Assembly: GCA_964604155.1 (NCBI GenBank) | Contig: CAZRXY010000118.1 | Span: 1-34,777, forward strand | Source: Stygibacter sp964604155 | GTDB lineage: Bacteria > Cloacimonadota > Cloacimonadia > Cloacimonadales > TCS61 | Length of the DNA: 34,777 nt | Direction of reading: 5' to 3' | Part shown: piece after piece, positions 7,675 to 15,386 of the stretch | Layout: every line of letters begins with the position of its first letter | Numbering within the stretch: the stretch's first letter is position 1 | Notes under the pieces: model-generated | Told to the model about the DNA's origin: nothing | The model's input: the letters and a program-made list of their open reading frames with translations, nothing else | Database searches by the model: none | Translations under genes and position numbers: made by a program

Positions 7675-10600
7675 TTACAGGTCGATTTTAAGAAATTCAC
7701 CCTCAAGGACAAGGAAATTGTTCTTTGCTACAAAGGGAATAGTACTTAAGAGTTTATTATATTTACTAATTTGATCTTTTCTAATTATGCCACCGGTTTT
7801 GTAATCAATCACCATGATCTCTTTTCGCACGTGGCTAACCAGCAGACGGTCAATGCGGTATTCTTTGCCATACCCATCAAAGACAGAGTATTCGCAATAT
7901 GCGGTATCCCAGAGTGCAGGCGAAAAATACTCAGCGTGGGTTTTCAGGAAATCATTAATTTTATCTGTAACCTGCAGGATTATGCTCTGGTGAACCAGGC
8001 TGCCGTAAAAAGCGAGGGTGCGATGCGCTGCAAGCTTACGTGCCTCAGGGCTGTCAAATTTTATATTTTCCAGATAGTAGTGAGCAATATTGCCCCTAAT
8101 TTTTGCCTCAGCCAGTTTCTGGCGGTCTACTGCAGGAATGTTCTGCTGCCGGTCTTCTATGAGAATATAGGCATCTGAAGGTGGCGGAGAGAACCAGGCT
8201 GAAATATCCGGCAGGTTCTCACGCACATCAGAGTCAGGTTCTTCTTTCTCCTTATAAGGCAGCAATTCTCCTGTTTCTGCTATAAAACTGCTGCCAAGAG
8301 TATTACCATAAGGCGAAAGAGAATTCACTAATGCCCCGGTCATCACCTTATCAATATCAGGGCTATCGTTCGATACGCTCCCGATGTAGTCTTCAAGCCC
8401 TCTCGCTCTTTTATAGGTGATCAGTGAAAACAGATTACGTTTAGGTCTCGTGAGAGCTACATACCAGATATTAATGGCTTCTTCATTTTCACGTCTCTGC
8501 TGCTTTGTGAGCAGGCCCTGGGCAGGTGAATTCTTGAGCAGCGAGCGAAAGTTGCAGGTGAACATGCAGCCCTGGAGACTGGAAAAATCGTCAGTATAGT
8601 TCGGCAAAACTGAGAGTTCCGGTAAATGAGCAGTATTTTGAGTGCATTTATGGATAAAGAACACGGTATCAAACTCGAGACCTTTGGCAGCGTGGATTGT
8701 GAGGATTTTAAGAACATTCTGCTGTTGGATAGATGCCTGAATAAAGGCTTCGGATTTGCGTGACACTTCGCACCAGCGCAGCAAGCCGCCCAGATCGTGA
8801 GTATATTCCAGATTTGAGGCAAAAAACGCAGCAGAGAGATCTATAAATTTTGTGAAATTAGCCAGATCAGCTTCCTGACCAAAGATTTTCGTGAGATTAA
8901 ATTGACGGATGATAGATTTTATCAGCTCAAGGGGTGAATTTTGCCTAGACCTCAAATCTGTGATGGTATTGATAACCGACAGATATGAGAAATCTTTCGA
9001 TAATGCCTCCAGGAAAGAGGTTTTTTGTCTGGAAGTTTCTTGTCGGCAAGTGAGAATTTTCTTGAGTTCAGCAGATTTAAGACGAACAGCATCACTCCGC
9101 AGGAAAACAAGCAGACTGAATAAGTCCTGATTATGAAACCAGCGGAGTAAAGCAAGTATGGGGATTATTGTGCGGTGATCGAGGATGGAATTGCTTGTTT
9201 CGGTGATATGATCAATTTTCAATTCGCTGAGGACATCGGAGACAATTTTTAATTCGCTGTGGGTGCGTGTGAGGATTGCCGTATCAGCAGGATTTATGGG
9301 TCTACTCTCCTTTTCATTGATGTTAGGAAGATAGTTTTCTTTGAGAAAGTTTTTCACTACCTCGCGGAAATCATGATCATAGTCCTCATTATTACAATTA
9401 GAGATCATTATTTTCACGTAGCCGGTTTCTGTTTTATGGATTTTTACTTTATCATAATTCCATACCAGATTTGCATCCTTTATTATTCTTTTAAAATCTT
9501 CATTCAAGAAAAGGTTGTTCACAAAATCAATAATACTTATACTGCTGCGGTAAGAAGCATTAAGGGTTTCTGTCCTGAAATCTGCCGGAATAAGTTTCTT
9601 CATCTTCATCAGTAATTCACGTTCGCCATGCCGCCAGGAATAGATTGCCTGTTTCTCATCACCCACTACCGTAAAGCTGCCCAGATCATCAAGCCCTGAG
9701 CCATTAATCAGTTCGCCTATCAAAGGCACAAAGATGTTCCACTGGATTATGCTGGTATCCTGGAATTCGTCTATCAGTATGAACCTGATCTTTATAGAAA
9801 GCTGTTCATAAAAGAGATTTATCACATCTTGCTTGCTGATCAGCGAAATTCGGGGATCATATAGTGCTTTCCAGGTATAAGTAGTAAGATCATCATAAGT
9901 GAGGATTTTCTCGCGGAATTTGATCTGATCATATTTTTGGTATATTATCTTACTGAGCTCGATGATATTGTGCTTTTCGGGAAGAACCAGAACAAAAAAC
10001 AAATACGTTCTCCAAGCAGTGAAGAGGCTGTCCTGCAAGGCGATCATTGTATTTTTATGTTCTTCTTCATTCTTTTTTCTCATAAAAATTGAGCCATTCC
10101 AGATATTAGCAGCTTCGGACATCAAAGAAAACCGCTTTATCAGCATGCTCTTATCTTTTAATAAAGGCAGCAGCACATTTTGAGCAATATCCTCAGCCGG
10201 CAGTACTCCAATATCTTGCAGTGCTTTCCACCAGGCAATACTGAACACCTTGTCCCAGGATTTGGCATTTCTATAAAACATGTTATAGACCCAGTCAAAC
10301 TGCCGGCAGAATTCTTTGGCTATATTAACCAGAATTTCATAACTTTCTTCAGCAGCACCGGCAATCTCCGGTTCAGGAATATCAGCATGATAATAAAATT
10401 CAAAGAGCCAGCGATTGGAAATGATGGCTTTGATGAATTCATCATATCTGGAGATATTACGACTGAGTTTTGTATTGAAGATACTTTCCAAAAGCGGAAA
10501 ATTTTTATCGGTAAGGAGATGATCATAAATCTCCGGCAGGTAATTATCATTGATCTGAGGATCAATAGAATAGCCATTAAGGTTATGATAAGGAGCTACG

Positions 10601-10980
10601 AGTGATCTAAAGATGGTATTGATAAAGGAATCGAGGGTAGATATATTGAGTCTGCTTTTATGAGTGACAATCTTCCGGTAAACTGCTTTCAGGTAATCTA
10701 TATTCTGAGGGGAAAACTCCAGATTCGGATATAATTGCTGAAGGTTACTTTTAATTTCGGCTGCACCTTTGCTATTGGAGATTATTTGCTGGAGAAAATC
10801 TATGATCCGCTGGCGGATTTCGGCAGTAGCTTTGATAGTGAAAGTAATAACGAGTATCTGATCAAATTCTATCTGGTCTTTCAGCTTCAGCAGCAGGGCA
10901 ATGTAATCCAGAGAAAGCCGGTAGGTTTTACCGGTACCTGCACTGGCACGGATAATATTTGGTTTCAGTATATCAGGCAT
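7675..10980 (-). CDS. addA: AddA-type UvrD-like helicase/nuclease
   Basis: 1101 residues. It is the helicase-nuclease motor of an AddAB/RecBCD-type complex that resects double-strand breaks for recombination. The superfamily 1A motifs occur in order: Walker A (A-G-T-G-K-T-Y, residues 14-20), T-F-T-I-K-A-T-A-E-I, Walker B I-D-E-F-Q-D-T-S (about 403-410), V-V-G-D-E-K-Q-A-I-Y-S-W-R, S-Y-R-S-S, H-A-A-K-G-L-E-F-D and Y-V-A-L-T-R-P. A C-terminal RecB-like nuclease domain (about 960-1100) shows the H motif (G-N-I-A-H), D-R-L-L-V, V-I-D-Y-K-T-G and a Q..Y motif. The start overlaps the addB end by 8 bases, which points to coupled translation. Confidence 0.9.
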   Translation of the reverse strand: MPDILKPNIIRASAGTGKTYRLSLDYIALLLKLKDQIEFDQILVITFTIKATAEIRQRIIDFLQQIISNSKGAAEIKSNLQQLYPNLEFSPQNIDYLKAVYRKIVTHKSRLNISTLDSFINTIFRSLVAPYHNLNGYSIDPQINDNYLPEIYDHLLTDKNFPLLESIFNTKLSRNISRYDEFIKAIISNRWLFEFYYHADIPEPEIAGAAEESYEILVNIAKEFCRQFDWVYNMFYRNAKSWDKVFSIAWWKALQDIGVLPAEDIAQNVLLPLLKDKSMLIKRFSLMSEAANIWNGSIFMRKKNEEEHKNTMIALQDSLFTAWRTYLFFVLVLPEKHNIIELSKIIYQKYDQIKFREKILTYDDLTTYTWKALYDPRISLISKQDVINLFYEQLSIKIRFILIDEFQDTSIIQWNIFVPLIGELINGSGLDDLGSFTVVGDEKQAIYSWRHGERELLMKMKKLIPADFRTETLNASYRSSISIIDFVNNLFLNEDFKRIIKDANLVWNYDKVKIHKTETGYVKIMISNCNNEDYDHDFREVVKNFLKENYLPNINEKESRPINPADTAILTRTHSELKIVSDVLSELKIDHITETSNSILDHRTIIPILALLRWFHNQDLFSLLVFLRSDAVRLKSAELKKILTCRQETSRQKTSFLEALSKDFSYLSVINTITDLRSRQNSPLELIKSIIRQFNLTKIFGQEADLANFTKFIDLSAAFFASNLEYTHDLGGLLRWCEVSRKSEAFIQASIQQQNVLKILTIHAAKGLEFDTVFFIHKCTQNTAHLPELSVLPNYTDDFSSLQGCMFTCNFRSLLKNSPAQGLLTKQQRRENEEAINIWYVALTRPKRNLFSLITYKRARGLEDYIGSVSNDSPDIDKVMTGALVNSLSPYGNTLGSSFIAETGELLPYKEKEEPDSDVRENLPDISAWFSPPPSDAYILIEDRQQNIPAVDRQKLAEAKIRGNIAHYYLENIKFDSPEARKLAAHRTLAFYGSLVHQSIILQVTDKINDFLKTHAEYFSPALWDTAYCEYSVFDGYGKEYRIDRLLVSHVRKEIMVIDYKTGGIIRKDQISKYNKLLSTIPFVAKNNFLVLEGEFLKIDL

Positions 10981-13780
10981 GATGACTATTCCTTTGCTGC
11001 ATTAAAAGAGTCCTTCTGGTGAGGTTATCATCCTCATCATAAGCCGTTTTTTCACCAAGCTCATAACCGATAATGAAAACTTTTTCCAGGCTTCCCTTAA
11101 TTTTTGCAGTCGTCTGCTGCCAGTATTCTTCGGCAGACATTCTCCTCAAATCACGACTGACCATTTTCTGTTCAGTTACAAAATATAACCACGATTTTAC
11201 CCCTTCCTGCCAGTGATAATAGAAGTGTTCATAACAGATAAGCTGCGTATTGTAAAGGCTGCCGGACGCAGATTTGGATTTTCCTGATTTATAATCATAA
11301 ATATGCTTTTCGTTTGTGGAGGGAATCTCGATACGCAGATCAGCTCGCCCCTTGAGTAGAACCGGAATGCTATCAATACGGAAAAGTTCCAGAGGTGATT
11401 GATCCTGCGAAATCTCGGGCAGAATGATAACTGCCTGATCGGCATACTTCTCAGCACAGATATTCAGGAATTTTTTTATCGCATCAATTATAAAAGGAAT
11501 AACAACCCTTTCGAAATAGAGAACCGAATAGTTATGGGGTTTCTGCAATCTGGTCTGCCGATTATTCTGCCGTAAGTACGCAAGAGCACTATTGGCATAC
11601 TTCTCCTTATTATAATCAATCTGCTGCGGTTCAAGGGTAGCAGGATTATCTCTGATTATCTCTTGCCATACTATGTCAAAAGCTTCGTGAACCAGATTAC
11701 CGATCAATAAAGGCGAAAAGTCCATCTGCAGTTCCAATTCACGCTTTCTGAGATAAAGCATACCGGAAAGATAGTGCATAAAGGGATTATCTATGAGATT
11801 TTGAACACTGCTGGGGCTCAAGAAAAATTTGCCATCTCTCAAATCCGAATCGCTGTTAAAAGGCAAAACAAAGAAGTCTGAAGGTATCTCGGGATTAGCC
11901 CGACCCGGTTCTGCCGCTCCCAGCCAGGTACTGCCAAGGTTTTGCGGTGAGACATCTGAGGGCTTCTTATCCTGCTGATATAAGTCCGGAAAGGCAATCT
12001 TAAGTTCTTCCAGAAAAGAGCTGACCTCGGTTCTCTCTTTCTGGCTGCTGCGAGAGTAACAGTGCACTTTTTTTGCCTGGGCAACAAGCCGGTAGAAATA
12101 GTATTTTTCGCGTAGCTGAATATCCTCAAAGGTTTTCAATCCCAGTTCATTCCTTTGACATTCAGTGAGCAAAAAGGGAGTTTGGCGTGACGGCGGGAGC
12201 ACTCCCTCAATAGTATCGGCAACATAGATTGTATCGTACTGGATATTCCGCGTATTGTGCAGGGTTGCCAGAGGTACTGCCTGATCTGACCTGGTAGAAA
12301 TATGGTATGACTTGGTTTTGGCAAATTCCAGAAATAACCGGAGGAATTGTGCTCCCCTGGCATATTTATGACTATTGTTCAGCGGGAAGATATCTTCCCA
12401 TGAAGACAAGAAACCAATCTCGTCAAGACTGGCAAAATCTGTCAGCAGATTGTCCCAGCTATCCCTTAAATCTGTAAATTGCAATTCTTTAAGTGTGAGA
12501 ATATCCTGAACTGGGATGCAGGTAGATGAATATAATGTTTTTACCAGATCCCGGGCGGAACCAAGCCCAAAAAATTCGTCCAGCAATATATTCAGGTGAT
12601 CAAAGACAGACTGGATATCGGAATCTGGATTCTGCGGCAATTTTCCTTTGAGTTCTATATACTTATACTCCCTCTCTGCCAGCAGATAAATATAACTGAT
12701 GGTTTTCTCACTTTGCAGGCTGATCTCGGATTCATTAGCAGCATGAAGGCAGTTTTTGAAGTAGGGAGAATAGAACTTAATATCCGTGAAGGCTTTAATC
12801 AAGCTGTTCAGAGGCAGCAGAAAATCGTTATCAAGAGGGATTATACTGGAGAGAAGTGTCTGAAAATGCTCATAATACTGGAAAAGAGAAGACGAAAAAA
12901 AGCGATCGAAACTGATGCCCGAGAGCAGATGACGGCAGTTGTATTTTTCCAAGTGATTTTGCAACATCCCAAAATCGATTATCAGATCCGGCGGATTTGA
13001 TAGCAGATCAGTAAAAAGGGACTGACGAAGTGACAATTCGTCCGTAAATAGATGATTGTAAAGCACCTCAGTTCTTTTGGGGAACAGGTGACTGGCATGA
13101 AAATCCAGCTTGCAGGTTAGATTTGTTTTATCATAGATGGATTCTGGAAGCTGCAGATAGATATAAGTGCCATCTTCCGGTAAGAGCAGTTTTTCAAATT
13201 CAGTGAAATAAAACTGATTGATAACCACGATCTGCTCATATTCATCCAGCCATTCAGTAGAGACATTCTTTGGTTTTTTGAGAAATATCAGATCAGTGAA
13301 ATTTCTGGCAGTGATAGCATTGTAGTAAGCATCTTTCAATAGTAAAAATAGATTGAAAGTTTCCATTTGCCAGTTTTCTGCTGTCTCTTTTTGGTTGATT
13401 GTATTCCTCACTGCCTCAATCGTGATCAGCTCTTCTGCCAGCTCATCCCAAAAAGTAAAGAAATCATAGGCAAGTTTTACAGACTGAAAGTAATTTTCAC
13501 AGTGGAATTCTGTGCGGTATTCCCTGATGGCAGCATAAAACGCAAGGGTCCTTTTTTCTTCCTTGAGTATGGCGGTATCTACTTGCAAACAGCGGAGCTT
13601 GAAGTCTTCCATGGCAAGTATTGCACTATTATTAAATGTCTCCCGTTGCTGATAGATTTTTTTTAGGTCTCTGGCAGATGCCTTACTGGGAGCCAGAAAT
13701 AGAGTACTACCTGTACAAAAATCAGCAGCCACGCATTGATTCAGATTTTGATCAAAATCTATGAATTTAAAATTATACAT
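10973..13780 (-). CDS. addB: AddB-like PD-(D/E)XK nuclease subunit
   Basis: 935 residues, the presumed partner of the downstream AddA. The C-terminal nuclease domain shows L-I-G-N-L-V-H-E-A-F, L-L-K-G-R-A-D-L-R and Y-D-Y-K-S-G-K, then N-T-Q-L-I-C-Y, which match the RecB/AddB nuclease motifs. The N-terminal helicase-like part has no G-K-T Walker A (only A-P-S-K-A-S-A-R), so ATP hydrolysis there is unlikely. The cysteines that hold the iron-sulfur cluster in Bacillus AddB are not visible: the usual C-P-F is N-P-F, and no C-x2-C follows the nuclease motif. AddB versus another RecC-like partner cannot be settled by eye. It is the first gene of the operon. Confidence 0.8.
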   Translation of the reverse strand: MYNFKFIDFDQNLNQCVAADFCTGSTLFLAPSKASARDLKKIYQQRETFNNSAILAMEDFKLRCLQVDTAILKEEKRTLAFYAAIREYRTEFHCENYFQSVKLAYDFFTFWDELAEELITIEAVRNTINQKETAENWQMETFNLFLLLKDAYYNAITARNFTDLIFLKKPKNVSTEWLDEYEQIVVINQFYFTEFEKLLLPEDGTYIYLQLPESIYDKTNLTCKLDFHASHLFPKRTEVLYNHLFTDELSLRQSLFTDLLSNPPDLIIDFGMLQNHLEKYNCRHLLSGISFDRFFSSSLFQYYEHFQTLLSSIIPLDNDFLLPLNSLIKAFTDIKFYSPYFKNCLHAANESEISLQSEKTISYIYLLAEREYKYIELKGKLPQNPDSDIQSVFDHLNILLDEFFGLGSARDLVKTLYSSTCIPVQDILTLKELQFTDLRDSWDNLLTDFASLDEIGFLSSWEDIFPLNNSHKYARGAQFLRLFLEFAKTKSYHISTRSDQAVPLATLHNTRNIQYDTIYVADTIEGVLPPSRQTPFLLTECQRNELGLKTFEDIQLREKYYFYRLVAQAKKVHCYSRSSQKERTEVSSFLEELKIAFPDLYQQDKKPSDVSPQNLGSTWLGAAEPGRANPEIPSDFFVLPFNSDSDLRDGKFFLSPSSVQNLIDNPFMHYLSGMLYLRKRELELQMDFSPLLIGNLVHEAFDIVWQEIIRDNPATLEPQQIDYNKEKYANSALAYLRQNNRQTRLQKPHNYSVLYFERVVIPFIIDAIKKFLNICAEKYADQAVIILPEISQDQSPLELFRIDSIPVLLKGRADLRIEIPSTNEKHIYDYKSGKSKSASGSLYNTQLICYEHFYYHWQEGVKSWLYFVTEQKMVSRDLRRMSAEEYWQQTTAKIKGSLEKVFIIGYELGEKTAYDEDDNLTRRTLLMQQRNSHHA

Positions 13781-13873
13781 AAATTTCCACCACTAAACTA
13801 CTGCTGTCTTCCACATCTAAAATATTACTCTTAATCCTGAAAGTTACCGAATGACCTGACACTGTAAACCCTC

Positions 13874-14977
13874 CTAAAATATTTTATCATTATTACCCAC
13901 AACCATGAATTCCTTACTGTAATAAAAAGGAAGTACAAGCTGTCTATCATTTTTTTTATCTTCCCATTCCAGATTACTGAGACCCAGTCCTATTAAACGT
14001 ACAAGCCTGTTTTTTTCTGCAAAGCTCGAAAATAGACATATGGCTTGACGGGCAATTATTTCCTTCTCATTAAAAGATCGCCTTGCAGAACTGCTCTTTT
14101 GCACAACCTCAAAATCAGAATACTTCAGCTTTAGCGTCAACGTCCTGGCTTTAAATCCCTTCTGTTTCATTTTTAAAGATAAATCTTCCGCCAGCGAAAC
14201 CAAATACTCGTTTAGAGCATTAATATCACTGATATCGCTGGCAAATGTTCTTTCTTTACTGATTGATTTTCTCTCATGGCTGGTAACCACAGGACGCTCA
14301 TCTATGCCACGCACTATCTGGTAATAGTAATTACCCGCCTTTCCAAAGTGTTTAACAAGGTCTTTCATCTCCCATATCCTCAGGTCTTTGCCGCAGTGGA
14401 TACCGAGATTTTTCATTTTGTCTTCAGTTGATTTCCCTACGCCGTGGAATTTACCTATCGGCAATTTATCAAGAACTGCAAGAGCGTTTTGGGGAGTGAT
14501 AACCACCAGCCCGTCAGGTTTATCAAGATCAGAGGCTATCTTTGCCAGAAATTTGCAATAGGATACTCCTGCCGAAGCTGTCAATCCGGTTTGCCTTTTT
14601 ATTTTGCTCCTGATTTCTTCCGCCAGTCTCGTCGCTGACGGATTATCTTTTTTATTATGTGTAACATCAAGATAAGCTTCATCTATGGATACGGGCTCTA
14701 CCAGATCGGTATATTCCAGAAATATCGCCCGGATGATACCGGATGCCTGACGATATGCTTCAAAATTTCCGCGAACAAAGATCAGGTGCGGGCATAGCTT
14801 TATCGCCAGCCCCGAGGGCATTGCGGAATGAATTCCATACTTACGCGCCTCATAGGAGCAGGTGGAAACCACACCCCTGCTGCCCGGAGCTCCTCCCACT
14901 GCAATAGCTTTGCCTCGGTACTGCGGATGGTCTCTTTGTTCCACTGCCGCAAAAAAAGCATCCATATCTACATGAAT
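13874..14977 (-). CDS. dinB: DNA polymerase IV (Y family), probable ATT start
   Basis: Translesion polymerase. M-D-A-F-F-A-A-V-E-Q opens the palm domain, S-I-D-E-A-Y-L-D carries two catalytic acids, V-R-L-I-G-L-G-L-S-N-L marks the little-finger end, and Q-L-V-L-P-F near the C-terminus fits a beta-clamp-binding motif. The only nearby in-frame ATG (14963-14965) would leave out the Asp just before it, which matches catalytic Asp8 of E. coli DinB (I-I-H-V-D-M-D). Upstream codons 14966-14989 still encode R-R-K-I-I-H-V-D, with AGG where family members usually have ATG. ATT at 14975-14977 lies 7 bases after AGGAG, so it is chosen as the start. The conservative start would be 14965 (363 residues). 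Confidence 0.85.
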   Translation of the reverse strand: MHVDMDAFFAAVEQRDHPQYRGKAIAVGGAPGSRGVVSTCSYEARKYGIHSAMPSGLAIKLCPHLIFVRGNFEAYRQASGIIRAIFLEYTDLVEPVSIDEAYLDVTHNKKDNPSATRLAEEIRSKIKRQTGLTASAGVSYCKFLAKIASDLDKPDGLVVITPQNALAVLDKLPIGKFHGVGKSTEDKMKNLGIHCGKDLRIWEMKDLVKHFGKAGNYYYQIVRGIDERPVVTSHERKSISKERTFASDISDINALNEYLVSLAEDLSLKMKQKGFKARTLTLKLKYSDFEVVQKSSSARRSFNEKEIIARQAICLFSSFAEKNRLVRLIGLGLSNLEWEDKKNDRQLVLPFYYSKEFMVVGNNDKIF

Positions 14978-14994
14978 GATCTTTCTCCTGCAAA

Positions 14995-15282
14995 CTAATA
15001 CTTCTTCTTTCTGCTCCAGAGTGTGCCCCCGGTTAATGTTCCTGCTCCCAATAGAAATCCCAGATTGTATAGTATTCCACTATTATGCACTTCATAAATA
15101 GTAACTTTATCTGTGAAAAATGATATTATCAAAGTAAAAATCGAAATCAATCCATGCCAGAAACCCATGAAGAATCCTGCAATATTACCATCCTTATCTT
15201 TCACATTTGTAAACCCGTTTTTACCGGCAGTACAGCTTGTAAGCATTATCAAAATAATTAAACTAATCACTATAAACTTCAT
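14995..15282 (-). CDS. Small lipoprotein with two hydrophobic segments
   Basis: 95 residues from the ATG at 15280-15282, which has GGAGG 6 bases upstream; an in-frame start further upstream lacks such a site. The signal peptide ends in lipobox M-L-T-S-C (Cys17). The rest has N-G-F-T-N-V-K-D-K-D-G-N, a hydrophobic segment F-W-H-G-L-I-S-I-F-T-L-I-I-S-F, then V-H-N-S-G-I-L-Y-N-L-G-F-L-L-G-A-G, and a basic end (R-K-K-K-Y). I recall this as a widespread small-lipoprotein family without a known role. It has its own promoter, and its stop lies just upstream of dinB, overlapping the 5' extension of the dinB frame. Confidence 0.75.
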   Translation of the reverse strand: MKFIVISLIILIMLTSCTAGKNGFTNVKDKDGNIAGFFMGFWHGLISIFTLIISFFTDKVTIYEVHNSGILYNLGFLLGAGTLTGGTLWSRKKKY

Positions 15283-15307
15283 TTTATTCCTCCTTGATAC
15301 CTTAATT

Positions 15308-15336
15308 ATTATACTCTCAGGTAAAGTCAATAACAA
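15308..15336 (-). promoter_or_regulatory. Candidate promoter of the small lipoprotein gene
   Basis: On the minus strand, TTGTTA (plus 15331-15336), a 17-base spacer and a perfect TATAAT (15308-15313). The -35 starts in the T tract of the preceding terminator. It sits 26 bases before the start codon. Confidence 0.6.
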
Positions 15337-15365
15337 AAAAAAAGCCTGCTTCAGCAGGCTTTTTA
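15335..15365 (-). terminator. Rho-independent terminator
   Basis: Stem AGCCTGC / GCAGGCT with a four-base loop (15343-15360). It is flanked on the minus strand by a run of nine T residues (A tract 15335-15343). It follows the 844-residue lipoprotein gene by about 25 bases. Confidence 0.9.
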
Positions 15366-15386
15366 TAGAATATGTCTGATTGGGTA

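Noticed and set aside
14995..15336. Longer version of the small lipoprotein starting 18 codons earlier
   Set aside because: The longer start would overlap the promoter and lies before a clear GGAGG-ATG with a proper signal peptide.
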